Origin: Lachnospiraceae bacterium
GTDB taxonomy: Bacteria > Bacillota_A > Clostridia > Lachnospirales > Lachnospiraceae
Reading direction: 5' to 3'
DNA length: 33,878 bases
Assembly (NCBI GenBank): GCA_024684065.1
Contig: JAIKXO010000194.1
Location: 1 to 33,878, forward strand
The notes beneath the pieces are model-generated. The model did no database searches. It had not been told where the DNA came from and was given only the letters and a program-made list of their open reading frames with translations. Shown here piece after piece: positions 17,094 to 25,065 of this stretch. Positions within the stretch are counted from its first letter, which is position 1, and each line of letters opens with the position of its first letter. Position numbers and translations under genes: made by a program.

Positions 17094-17159
17094 CCTCCTC
17101 TGTTAAAAGGGGTTTTTGCCCCTGAAATATCTGACATACCCTCTAAAGAGCCGAGGGCT
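17094..17159 (-). promoter_or_regulatory. 66-nt structured leader, copy A (hydrolase 5' UTR)
   Basis: This sequence matches 31589-31654 on the plus strand at 60 of 66 positions. Read on the minus strand it has hairpin 1 (CCCTC ... GAGGG, loop containing CTCT), an invariant 16-nt linker beginning TATGTCAGAT, hairpin 2 GGGG-CAAAAA-CCCC, and then AGAGGAGG, the hydrolase Shine-Dalgarno. The loop CTCT and the CCCTC arm could each pair with AGAGGAGG, so alternative folds could hide or expose the ribosome-binding site. It also reads in frame as MSDISGAKTPFNRGG, so a conserved peptide is a second possibility. Confidence 0.55.
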
Positions 17160-17279
17160 TCCATTAATCTATTGTAAATAACGGAACTCAGATCAAACGG
17201 CTGCGGCAGTTATCCCGGCTGTATAATCCCGGCTCCTGAATAATACCCTGCAGAGATATAAAAGCTGTCCGGCTTGATA

Positions 17280-17308
17280 TTGAAAATTGTTAAAAATGAT
17301 TATATCAT
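17280..17308 (+). promoter_or_regulatory. Possible promoter for the aldo/keto reductase
   Basis: TTGAAA (17280-17285), 17-base spacer, TATCAT (17303-17308), about 50 bases before the start codon. The small inverted repeat ATGAT-TAT-ATCAT overlaps the -10. Confidence 0.35.
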
Positions 17309-17356
17309 GACAATAGCACTATTTCTATTAAGGATTTATAAAAAAGGGGAACTCTC

Positions 17357-18385
17357 ATGGTAAAGGTTGTTTTAGGCTCTACAGGAATAACTGTCAATAA
17401 GAATGGTTTCGGCGCCCTTCCCATACAGAGGCTTTCAGAGGATGATGCCGTATTCCTTCTGAAAAAAGCTTATGAAAACGGGATTGATTATTATGATACG
17501 GCAAGATGGTATTCGGACAGCGAGCACAAGCTCGGCCTCGCACTGTCGGGAGTGAGGGATAAGATATATATCGCCACTAAATCAGGAGCTCTGACCGGTG
17601 AGGATATGGAAAAGGATCTTAAAGTATCGCTTTCCAATCTTAAAACAGATTATATTGATGTGTATCAGTTTCACAATCCCTCGTTCTGCCCGCGTCCGGG
17701 AGACAGCTCCGGTCTTTACGACGCTGCATTACGGGCTAAAAAGGAGGGCAGGATACGTCATATCGGCATTACCAACCATCGCCTGAACGTTGCGAAGGAA
17801 GCTGTTGAAAGCGGGCTTTACGAGACTCTCCAGTTTCCGTTTTCCTATCTTTCAGGGGAGAAGGAGGAGGAACTTGTCAGGATGTGCAGGGACAGGAACA
17901 TGGGGTTTGTCGCGATGAAAGCGCTTTCCGGAGGCCTTGTCTATGACTCCGCCGCAGCCTATGCATATCTCTCTCTATATGATAACGTGCTCCCTATATG
18001 GGGAATCCAGAGAGAGCGCGAGCTTGATGAGTTTATTTCATATATTGACAATCCGCCCGTCATGACCGGGGAGATCAGAGCGACGATAGATAAGGACAGG
18101 AAAGAGCTTTCGGGGGAATTCTGCAGAGGATGCGGATACTGTAAACCATGTCCTGCGGGGATAGAGATAAACAATTGCGCGAGGATTTCACTGCTACTCA
18201 GGCGTTCTCCATCAGAAGCATGGCTCACAGAGGAGTGGCAGGAAAAGATGAATCGTATTGAGAATTGCCTGAATTGCGGAAGCTGCATGAGTAAATGCCC
18301 ATACGGTCTTAATATTCCCGATCTTTTAAAGAAAAATCTTAAGGATTATAAGAAGGTGCTGAGCGGGGAGATAAGTGTAAAATAG
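17357..18385 (+). CDS. Aldo/keto reductase with C-terminal 4Fe-4S domain
   Basis: A 342-residue NAD(P)H-dependent oxidoreductase. The TIM-barrel part shows YDTARWYSDSE (catalytic Asp and Tyr), Lys in IATKSG, and His in VYQFHNP, the usual AKR tetrad. Residues ~250-330 carry Cys clusters CRGCGYCKPCPAGIEINNC and CLNCGSCMSKCPYG. Such ferredoxin-like C-termini are common in clostridial AKRs and may pass electrons. AAGGGG lies 9 bases before the ATG. It is monocistronic, divergent from the hydrolase. The natural substrate is unknown. Confidence 0.92.
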   Translation: MVKVVLGSTGITVNKNGFGALPIQRLSEDDAVFLLKKAYENGIDYYDTARWYSDSEHKLGLALSGVRDKIYIATKSGALTGEDMEKDLKVSLSNLKTDYIDVYQFHNPSFCPRPGDSSGLYDAALRAKKEGRIRHIGITNHRLNVAKEAVESGLYETLQFPFSYLSGEKEEELVRMCRDRNMGFVAMKALSGGLVYDSAAAYAYLSLYDNVLPIWGIQRERELDEFISYIDNPPVMTGEIRATIDKDRKELSGEFCRGCGYCKPCPAGIEINNCARISLLLRRSPSEAWLTEEWQEKMNRIENCLNCGSCMSKCPYGLNIPDLLKKNLKDYKKVLSGEISVK

Positions 18386-18393
18386 TTAAACTC

Positions 18394-18423
18394 ATTAACG
18401 AAACGGCAGGCCATTTCGTTAAT
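18394..18423 (+). promoter_or_regulatory. Hairpin after the aldo/keto reductase
   Basis: Perfect 10-bp arms ATTAACGAAA / TTTCGTTAAT around a 10-base loop, 9 bases after the stop codon. No T-run follows, so it is not a classical terminator; it may stabilise the mRNA 3' end or be a protein site. Confidence 0.45.
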
Positions 18424-18453
18424 AAATATATGAATTGTTAATAAATACAGTTA

Positions 18454-18482
18454 TTGTGAATGGAGGGCTCTTGTGATATAAT
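18454..18482 (+). promoter_or_regulatory. Sigma-A type promoter of the flagellin-like gene
   Basis: TTGTGA (18454-18459), 17-base spacer, TATAAT (18477-18482), with an extended -10 TG at 18474-18475. A small hairpin GTGCC-GCGAAG-GGCAC at 18498-18513 lies in the ~90-base leader. No sigma-28 (flagellar) promoter was found, which is unusual for flagellin. Confidence 0.75.
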
Positions 18483-18578
18483 CATAGACAGCAAATCGTG
18501 CCGCGAAGGGCACAATTTAATAACATCCGTTTTCTAATATACAGTGTATTCAATTCATAAAGACAAGGAGGTAATGAT

Positions 18579-19355
18579 ATGAGTGGAATAAGCGGTGTCA
18601 GCGGATATTCTAATCTGAACAGCTATTACAGCGCATTATCGAGCGGCAGCAAGATCAATTCGGCCAAGGACGGTGCTTCAGAGCTTGCGATCATGAACAA
18701 AGAGGACTCCCAGACGAGAGGGTATAATGCCGGAAGCGAAAATCTTCAGGCGGCTAAAAGCGTTACCAACATAGCTGATGGAGCATTGGAAGGTGTAACT
18801 GATCAGCTTCAGAGGATGAGGGAGCTTGCGCTTAAGGCTACAAACGGCCTTATGACAAATGATGATAAAAAGGCGATCCAGAGTGAGATAGACCAGATAA
18901 AGGAGAACATCTCCAGCATGTCTGCTTCCACAAACTATAACGGGATTCATATTTTAGACGGAAGCAACCCGTCAATGAATATCGTGTCTGACGGGAACGG
19001 ATCGGAGAAGGATCTCAAGAATGTAAACGGCACGCTTGAGTCGCTCGGGATCAAAGACTTTAACGTGATGGGAAAGTTTGATATAGGCGACCTTGATAAA
19101 GCGATCGATAAGGTTACGAGCGGACGTTCCGAGATCGGTGCGCAGGCAAACGGACTGGATTCCGCATTTAATTACAACAGTATTGCTTCATATAATACTA
19201 CTGCCGCAAAGAGCCGCTTAGGTGATACGGAATACGGGGAATATGTGAGCAAGCTTCAGAAGGAAACCAATCTGAATACTTATAAGCTGATGATGCAGAA
19301 GAAAAAACAGGAGAATGACGCTAACAACATCACAAAGCTGTTTACTTCGATCTGA
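18579..19355 (+). CDS. Short flagellin-like protein
   Basis: A 258-residue protein with the flagellin D1 core and no variable domain. The N-terminal part has SSGSKINSAKDGASELAIMN, and later ADGALEGVTDQLQRMRELAL, close to the flagellin consensus. The C-terminal part has IDKVTSGRSEIGAQANGLDS, then SRLGDTEYGEYVSKLQKE. The extreme N-terminus is MSGISGVSGYSNLNSYYS rather than MxINxNxxALN. The C-terminus is Lys-rich (MQKKKQENDANNITKLF) rather than the usual Ala/Gln-rich D0 helix. It may be a minor filament protein or a flagellin-derived surface protein. No flagellar genes are nearby; it has its own promoter and terminator. CAAGGAGG lies 7-8 bases before the ATG. Confidence 0.85.
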   Translation: MSGISGVSGYSNLNSYYSALSSGSKINSAKDGASELAIMNKEDSQTRGYNAGSENLQAAKSVTNIADGALEGVTDQLQRMRELALKATNGLMTNDDKKAIQSEIDQIKENISSMSASTNYNGIHILDGSNPSMNIVSDGNGSEKDLKNVNGTLESLGIKDFNVMGKFDIGDLDKAIDKVTSGRSEIGAQANGLDSAFNYNSIASYNTTAAKSRLGDTEYGEYVSKLQKETNLNTYKLMMQKKKQENDANNITKLFTSI

Positions 19356-19366
19356 AAACAGTTGGT

Positions 19367-19402
19367 AAAGACCGTGCGGGCCCGCCTGCACGGTCTTTTT
19401 TT
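19367..19402 (+). terminator. Intrinsic terminator after the flagellin-like gene
   Basis: Stem AAGACCGTGC / GCACGGTCTT with a 10-base GC-rich loop and a seven-T tail. Confidence 0.94.
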
Positions 19403-19509
19403 CGGTGCAAAAGTCTGATTGTCCGGGTCCCTGTCCGATAATATGCAAGCGGCACGGCGGGCAGAGGCGGATATGCCTTTTTTGTCAGGTTATAGCGGTA
19501 AGGGAAATA

Positions 19510-20418
19510 TTATTTCGTGACTTCATAACACATTTCATTCAGGGTGTGCACCTGCTCATAGCCCAGGGAGGAATAAAGACGGATAGCTGATATGTTATTC
19601 CTGTATACCGTTAGCGCCGCATTGTCCGCTTCGGTCTTTTTGAGCTCATGGAGCATATAGCCCAGCAGGGCCTTTGCGATCCCCTTGTTTTGAAAGCGGG
19701 GGCCGCAGAAGATATTTTCCGTTGCCAGGGTGCCTGCGCCAACCTGCCAGACCGTGACGGAGGCGGCGAGCGTATCCTCTGCAAAAGCCGCATAGATCGC
19801 TCCGTTATAGTGATCAAGCTTGAACCTCAGGTCATCGAGACTGTCCGGCAGATCGAAGGCCTCTTCATTAACCGTTAAATATTCATTAAAAAAGCTTTCG
19901 TCAGGCCTGGCTTTCGTCAATACGAGACTGATGCCGTTTTCGGAGGCCTTTGAGAAAATATCTTTAAGCGAAGGCATTTTTTCCGAAAGACTGCGTTTCA
20001 TTACAAGCATTTTATCTATTGGTTTAAATCCGTTTTCATATAAAAGCTCAAGATATGCGGTATCGGATTCTTTACACCAGAGCCTGAGCTTCAGGTTTTT
20101 TCCCTTAAGCCTTACGGCGTGCAGACAGAACAGCTTAAGAAGGCGCTTCAGGAGCAGGATGGAAGCCTCCGCCTCGTTTTCACCGAAACCCCTGAAAATA
20201 GCATGCAGGAAATATTCGTTAAGAGACCTGTCTATCATCCTGTAACTCTGTGAGGCGAGGAGATAGCCTATCCCGCAAAAGCTGCCCGTCTCATCCACGG
20301 AAAGGATCACATCTTCTTTGATCACATCCCGGTGATATCTGACTTCCAGAAATATATCCCTGTCAAGTTTCTGTATTTCATTATCATATTTTTTGTTGTA
20401 AGGAATTATGGATATCAT
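19510..20418 (-). CDS. Double-GNAT family N-acetyltransferase
   Basis: A 302-residue cytoplasmic acetyltransferase with two GNAT-like halves. The C-terminal half (residues ~165-300) is the better one: LATENIFCGPRFQNKGIAKA forms the acetyl-CoA site with a variant of the R/Q-x-x-G-x-G/A loop (RFQNKGIA). ALTVYRNNISAIRLYSSLGY is the conserved last strand-helix unit. The N-terminal half (FLEVRYHRDVIKEDVILSVD, then LRLWCKESDTAYLELLYENG) is degenerate and probably structural. The acceptor is unknown. No Shine-Dalgarno precedes the ATG; a palindrome ATATCATGATAT (20412-20423) covers the start codon. It is transcribed divergently from the L,D-transpeptidase. Confidence 0.82.
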   Translation of the reverse strand: MISIIPYNKKYDNEIQKLDRDIFLEVRYHRDVIKEDVILSVDETGSFCGIGYLLASQSYRMIDRSLNEYFLHAIFRGFGENEAEASILLLKRLLKLFCLHAVRLKGKNLKLRLWCKESDTAYLELLYENGFKPIDKMLVMKRSLSEKMPSLKDIFSKASENGISLVLTKARPDESFFNEYLTVNEEAFDLPDSLDDLRFKLDHYNGAIYAAFAEDTLAASVTVWQVGAGTLATENIFCGPRFQNKGIAKALLGYMLHELKKTEADNAALTVYRNNISAIRLYSSLGYEQVHTLNEMCYEVTK

Positions 20419-20485
20419 GATATTTTATGCTAACAAAATATTTTATCAATATCAATATTACTTAGTGATAAAAGCAGGGGTTTTG

Positions 20486-20494
20486 TGATATACT
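20486..20494 (+). promoter_or_regulatory. Extended -10 promoter of the L,D-transpeptidase gene
   Basis: TGATATACT: extended TG (20486-20487) and TATACT (20489-20494), with no good -35. The stretch TTGTGATATACT is nearly the same as the flagellin promoter (TTGTGATATAAT at 18471-18482). Confidence 0.5.
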
Positions 20495-20533
20495 GTAGTC
20501 CGTGACACATGTTTTTTCACAGATGGAGTTATT

Positions 20534-22558
20534 ATGGAGAATGAAACACCGGCGGAAAGAGCGAAAGTGATCCTGCCAGATAAAGGTGAAGCAACAATAG
20601 ATGAGAAGTCTCCTGATGCGAAGCAAAAGCACTCTGAAAAGGTTTTTGAGCTGATTCCGGAGACGGAAGGAGATAAAAGAGAAACGGGCGTATCCGGTGA
20701 TGAGACCGGCGAAAATGAAGGCCTGCGGGCTCTTATATTAAAAAATGCGAAAAACAGTCATCCCATAAATCCGGTTTCAGTGTCAGAACCTGCACTTACC
20801 AGGATAGAGGCTCATGGCAGGAAGCGGGAAGAAGACAAAAGAGAAACGGATGATGCTTCAGAAAAAGAGGCGCCTGTACAGGAAGAAAAGCCTGATGCTG
20901 AAAATAAAGAAGGAAACTCTGATGGTGAAACAGTTAAATCAGAGGAAAAAACCGGAGTGACAGAGGACGCTTCGCAGGAAGAGCCGGAAGCTGCAGAGAA
21001 GCCCAAACCCGTAAAAGTCAAAAAGCCGTTTAATAAAAAGCTGTTTAATAAGATCATGAAAAGGATCCTGTTAACAGCGGCGGTTATCCTTGTTTTTGCC
21101 TACTTTGCCGGCCTGATCATCTTTTTGGGGCATTTTTATCCCGGTACAAAAATAAACGGGATAGAATGCGGGATGAAAACCCCTTCCGAAGCCGAGGAGC
21201 TTATAAGCCTTGCGATATCCGGATATGAAATAGAGGTTGACGGAAGGAACGGTCTGAAGGGCATTATATCTTCGGGAGATATCAACCTTAAGCCTGTTTT
21301 TAACGGGGAGGTCAAGAGTACGTTGAAAAGCCAGAAGCCTTACATCTGGTTCCTTTGCCTGAGAAAGCCGTATGATTACAGTGTGGAAGAGGTAACGCTG
21401 TATTCAAAGGAGGCTCTCAGAAAATGTGTAAGCGAAATGCCTTTCTTTGCGGCCGGGAATATCAAAGCTCCGAAGGATGCGTATATTGGAGATATCACTG
21501 ATGAGGGCTATGTTATCACAAAGGAGGATAACGGTTCTGTTCCGATAGAGGGAAATATCATTGCCGCTGTGGCGTCTGCGGTGGACACCCTGAAAAAAAC
21601 AGTGAGCATTGATAATGATGAATGCTACAAAACTGCGGATGTTACCTCGGAGGACAAAGGACTTATCACCTTGAGAGATAATCTGAATGAATATTGTGCG
21701 GCCAAGATCATTTACAGATTCGGTGATGAAGAGGAGATCCTTGACGGAAAGCAGATCTCGGAGTGGATAAATGTCGACGGGACGGATGTTGAATTTGATG
21801 AGGAAAAGGTTTCGGAATACGTAAAATCCCTTGCCAGAAGACATGATACCTTTGGACAGCCGCACGCCTTCAAAACCCATTCCGGAGAGGAGATCACGAT
21901 CACCCAGGGCGCATACGGATGGTGGATAAACCGGGCTGAGGAGACACAGGAACTGATAGCGGCCATAAAAAGCGGATACAGAGGCGAGAGAACTCCTGTA
22001 TACAAGGAGGAGGCGGCACAGTACGGGGAGCCTGACTACGGTGATGATTACGTAGAGATCGATCTTACGAGCCAGCATTTATGGGTTTATAAGGACGGGG
22101 CTGTAGTAGCGGATTCAGATTTTGTTTCGGGAAATATCTCCAAGAATAACGGGACGCATGTCGGGATCTATGGCATTACCTACAAGGAAAGGGACGCAAC
22201 CTTAAGCGGCGCGAATTATGCTTCCCATGTTTCATACTGGATGCCTTTTAACGGAAACGAAGGTATGCATGACGCTACCTGGAGGAGCAGCTTTGGAGGA
22301 GATATCTATCTTACGAGCGGATCGCACGGATGCGTGAACCTTCCGCTGGAAAGCGCCAGGAAGATCTTTGACCTTGTTGAAAAGGGAGAAGCAGTCATAG
22401 TCTATGGAGGAAAGAAATATACCGCACCCGTACAGGAGACGCCTGAACCTGCCCCTGAAATTGCTCTGGATCCCATGCAGCAGCTCCAGCTTCTGATCGA
22501 TGCGGGCATACTGAATCCGGACGGGACGATCCCGGAGACTACTACGGTTCAGGAATAA
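20534..22558 (+). CDS. L,D-transpeptidase with PG_binding_4 and YkuD domains
   Basis: A 674-residue envelope enzyme that cross-links peptidoglycan 3-3 or attaches groups to it. Residues 1-165 are acidic, Glu/Lys-rich and disordered, and would be cytoplasmic. A basic patch (KVKKPFNKKLFNKIMKR) precedes one membrane span at ~177-200. The external part has a PG_binding_4-like region (INGIECGMKTPSEAEELI, LNEYCAAKIIYRFGDEEEIL, GYRGERTPVYKEEA). The YkuD catalytic domain begins at VEIDLTSQHLWVYKDG; the active site is HGCVN with His598 and Cys600. It ends in a Pro/Glu/Gln-rich tail of ~35 residues. The long cytoplasmic tail is unusual and could be a regulatory handle. GGAG lies 6 bases before the ATG. 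Confidence 0.93.
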   Translation: MENETPAERAKVILPDKGEATIDEKSPDAKQKHSEKVFELIPETEGDKRETGVSGDETGENEGLRALILKNAKNSHPINPVSVSEPALTRIEAHGRKREEDKRETDDASEKEAPVQEEKPDAENKEGNSDGETVKSEEKTGVTEDASQEEPEAAEKPKPVKVKKPFNKKLFNKIMKRILLTAAVILVFAYFAGLIIFLGHFYPGTKINGIECGMKTPSEAEELISLAISGYEIEVDGRNGLKGIISSGDINLKPVFNGEVKSTLKSQKPYIWFLCLRKPYDYSVEEVTLYSKEALRKCVSEMPFFAAGNIKAPKDAYIGDITDEGYVITKEDNGSVPIEGNIIAAVASAVDTLKKTVSIDNDECYKTADVTSEDKGLITLRDNLNEYCAAKIIYRFGDEEEILDGKQISEWINVDGTDVEFDEEKVSEYVKSLARRHDTFGQPHAFKTHSGEEITITQGAYGWWINRAEETQELIAAIKSGYRGERTPVYKEEAAQYGEPDYGDDYVEIDLTSQHLWVYKDGAVVADSDFVSGNISKNNGTHVGIYGITYKERDATLSGANYASHVSYWMPFNGNEGMHDATWRSSFGGDIYLTSGSHGCVNLPLESARKIFDLVEKGEAVIVYGGKKYTAPVQETPEPAPEIALDPMQQLQLLIDAGILNPDGTIPETTTVQE

Positions 22559-22604
22559 CTGTTTAGCAGTATATAATAAATAAATTACATTTTAGGAGGT
22601 TATT

Positions 22605-23498
22605 ATGGGATACGTGTTTCTAATCATTTTATTACTGATCATTATCCTGGCATTTCGCTGTATCTGTATCGTTCCCCAGGCAAATGCCTGGATCCTTGAG
22701 GTTCTTGGAAGATACAGGGCTACATGGATGGCGGGAGTGCATCTGAGAGTTCCTATAATTTATAAGGTTGCAAAAAAGGTAAGCCTTAAGGAACAGGTGG
22801 CAGATTTTGAACCCCAGCCCGTCATCACCAAGGATAATGTTACCATGATGGTTGATTCGGTAGTGTTTTTCCAGGTGTTTGACGCGAGGCTCTTCACCTA
22901 TGGCGTGGAGCGTCCGATAGCCGCGATCGAAAACCTGTCCGCCACAACTCTCAGAAACATAATCGGTTCGATGACCCTGGACGAGACACTGACATCGAGG
23001 GACAGTATCAACGGACAGATCACCGCAATACTGGACGAAGCGACTGATAAATGGGGGATCAAGGTTAACAGGGTCGAGGTCAAGAATATACAGCCGCCGC
23101 GTACTATCCAGGATGCAATGGAGAAGCAGATGAGGGCGGAGCGTGAAAAGAGAGAGGCTATTCTGACCGCTGAAGGAAAGAAACAGTCTGCGATCACTCT
23201 TGCAGAAGGCGAAAAGCAGGCCGCGATCCTTCGCGCCGAAGCTGAAAAGGAACAGACTATCCGTGTTGCAGAAGGTCAGGCAGAGGCGCTGCTTGCCGTT
23301 CAGAAGGCGAGGGCTGAAGCGATACGGCTGATCAATGAGGCAAATCCGTCTCAGGAATACCTTACGCTTAAGTCCTTTGAAGCCGCGGAAAGCATGGCCA
23401 ACGGTCAGGCTACAAAGATCATAGTTCCTTCAGGCATAGCCGATCTGGCGGGAACTATAAAGGCATTTGCGGAGACTGCGAAGAAAACAGAGGATTGA
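22605..23498 (+). CDS. SPFH/Band 7 (stomatin-like) membrane protein
   Basis: A 297-residue stomatin/prohibitin-type scaffold. One N-terminal membrane span (residues ~3-20, ILLLIIILAFRCICIV) is followed by the SPFH domain (ILEVLGRYRATWMAGVHLRV, PQPVITKDNVTMMVDSVVFF). A coiled coil rich in Ala/Glu/Lys runs ~175-245 (REKREAILTAEGKKQSAITL). Such proteins form membrane microdomains and assist membrane proteases. AGGAGG lies 7 bases before the ATG. It overlaps nothing upstream; the next small membrane protein begins 2 bases after its stop. Stomatin genes often pair with NfeD, which is absent here. Confidence 0.93.
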   Translation: MGYVFLIILLLIIILAFRCICIVPQANAWILEVLGRYRATWMAGVHLRVPIIYKVAKKVSLKEQVADFEPQPVITKDNVTMMVDSVVFFQVFDARLFTYGVERPIAAIENLSATTLRNIIGSMTLDETLTSRDSINGQITAILDEATDKWGIKVNRVEVKNIQPPRTIQDAMEKQMRAEREKREAILTAEGKKQSAITLAEGEKQAAILRAEAEKEQTIRVAEGQAEALLAVQKARAEAIRLINEANPSQEYLTLKSFEAAESMANGQATKIIVPSGIADLAGTIKAFAETAKKTED

Positions 23499-23500
23499 TC

Positions 23501-23929
23501 ATGGCAGGTATTATTTTTTACATCGCTTTTATCGTTTTTCTCGTTTATTGGATAAATAAACGAAAAAGCGCGGCAAAAGATGCCCCTTCCAGTCAGAAAA
23601 ACCGGTTTAACTCTGCAAACGCCGCTTCGGAAAGACAGCGCAGGATGAATAATGTTGCCATGAAAAAGGCATTAAGTTCAAAAGGCGCTCCGATGGCCGG
23701 AAATTCCGTTGAGGGGAAAGCATACCTTAAGATGGATGACAGAAAGAATGACTGGCTGGCAAAACAGCTTGAAGAGGAAAGGTGGGCAGAGAGAAGGGTA
23801 AGGCTCATGTTCGGACTGACGTATAATGCCAAAGAAGATCATGCGGCCCATTGTGATGCGAGAGCGATAAAGCAGGAGCATTCTGAGAATTGCGATGCGA
23901 ATGGAGTAGACAGAGCTAGAGGAAAATAA
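23501..23929 (+). CDS. Small membrane protein with a His/Cys-rich tail
   Basis: A 142-residue protein I do not recognise. One N-terminal membrane span (MAGIIFYIAFIVFLVYWINK) is followed by a basic linker and a helix rich in charged residues (DDRKNDWLAKQLEEERWAER). The C-terminal tail repeats a His/Cys pattern: DHAAHCDARAIKQEHSENCD, with two His-x-x-His/Asn-Cys-Asp units, which could bind zinc. The ATG at 23501 is chosen because AGAGGA lies 6 bases upstream; a TTG at 23495 overlapping the stomatin stop is less likely. Close coupling suggests it is a partner of the SPFH protein, in the place where NfeD is found in other operons, but it does not look like NfeD. Confidence 0.72.
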   Translation: MAGIIFYIAFIVFLVYWINKRKSAAKDAPSSQKNRFNSANAASERQRRMNNVAMKKALSSKGAPMAGNSVEGKAYLKMDDRKNDWLAKQLEEERWAERRVRLMFGLTYNAKEDHAAHCDARAIKQEHSENCDANGVDRARGK

Positions 23930-23933
23930 CAAG

Positions 23934-24893
23934 ATGAGAAAAAAAGGCAATAACAAACGGTTAACAAAAATAATGGCAGGGCTGGTATCAGGGGTGATCG
24001 CATTATGTGCGGTTTGCTTACCGGTAAGGGCTGCTGTCCCGTCAATAGTACAGATGACATCTACCTATACTTATGACGAGATGAATCAGGATATTTTGGA
24101 GCTTACTGCGGCATATCCCGGTATTGTATCAGCCGGTTCCATAGGAACGACAGTCCAGGGAAGGAGCATTCCGCTGGTCATTTTGGGAAATCCTGCCGCA
24201 CCGCATTCAATAATGATCCAGTCTTCGATACATGGCAGGGAATATATAGTGACCCAGTCGACCATGGCTACGATCGAGTATTATGCCATGCAGTTTGCTG
24301 CGGGAAACTTTGGGGATGTTCTGGCATCTACCTGCTTTTACATAGTGCCTATGGCAAATCCGGACGGAGTCACTATAGCGCAGACTGTCTCTCCCAACTG
24401 GAAGGCGAATGCGAACGGTGTGGACCTTAACAGGAACTTTCCTACGGGATGGGAGATCACAAAGGGTGCTTCTGCGCCGGGAGCCGCTAATTTCAAGGGA
24501 TTTTCACCGGCCTCCGAGCCTGAGACGCAGGCACTCATGTCCTTAGCCGCCGCAAGAGATTATTCCTGCTATATTAATTACCATCAGCAGGGTAACATTA
24601 TCTATTATGATGACGACCTTACCTCGGATGTGACGGCGGCATTGTCCAAGGCCCTTGCGCTCACGGTAAACCAATATAATCACTACGCGCTTGTAAATAC
24701 CTCCGGGAGCAACGCTTCGGGAACCACTACCTACGGGGGCTTCGGAGACCTGATCCTTATTTCTCTTCAGAAACCGGGAATCACGGTGGAGTGCGGATCC
24801 GCCTACGGTGCAAAAGGACAGGGGCAGTGCGGGGCGATATTTGCAGGTAATGCTGATTCCTGGGCTGCGGCGGCGAGACTGTTCAATCAGTAA
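23934..24893 (+). CDS. Exported M14 family zinc carboxypeptidase
   Basis: A 319-residue secreted metallopeptidase. A signal peptide covers ~1-33 (basic MRKKGNNKR, hydrophobic core MAGLVSGVIALCAVCL, cut near VRA-A). Zinc ligands are His and Glu in SIHGREYIV and His in INYHQQ. The substrate-binding Arg is in DLNRNFP, and the catalytic Glu is in GITVECG. This is the full M14 set. It belongs to the type that trims peptidoglycan stem peptides or other outer peptides. No cell-wall anchor domain is seen. It starts 5 bases after the small membrane protein, so both are in one unit with the SPFH gene. A strong terminator follows. Confidence 0.92.
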   Translation: MRKKGNNKRLTKIMAGLVSGVIALCAVCLPVRAAVPSIVQMTSTYTYDEMNQDILELTAAYPGIVSAGSIGTTVQGRSIPLVILGNPAAPHSIMIQSSIHGREYIVTQSTMATIEYYAMQFAAGNFGDVLASTCFYIVPMANPDGVTIAQTVSPNWKANANGVDLNRNFPTGWEITKGASAPGAANFKGFSPASEPETQALMSLAAARDYSCYINYHQQGNIIYYDDDLTSDVTAALSKALALTVNQYNHYALVNTSGSNASGTTTYGGFGDLILISLQKPGITVECGSAYGAKGQGQCGAIFAGNADSWAAAARLFNQ

Positions 24894-24917
24894 GAACCGG
24901 TGTTTTGATCTTCATAT

Positions 24918-24953
24918 AAAAACAGGCGAGGCTTATGCTTCGCCTGTTTTTTT
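24918..24953 (+). terminator. Intrinsic terminator after the M14 gene
   Basis: Stem AAACAGGCGA / TCGCCTGTTT with a seven-T tail ends the envelope group. Confidence 0.94.
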
Positions 24954-25065
24954 GAGTTCAGAACCGAAAAAGCGCAAAACGGCTGTTTATTTAATTATGC
25001 TATAGAACCATGAATGATACGCAGGCGTGATAATGAGACGGATGATCCGGGTCGATCGTTGAATT

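Noticed and set aside
18386..18578. Sigma-28 flagellar promoter before the flagellin-like gene
   Set aside because: No TAAA-N15-GCCGATAA-like pair found; the sigma-A boxes fit better.
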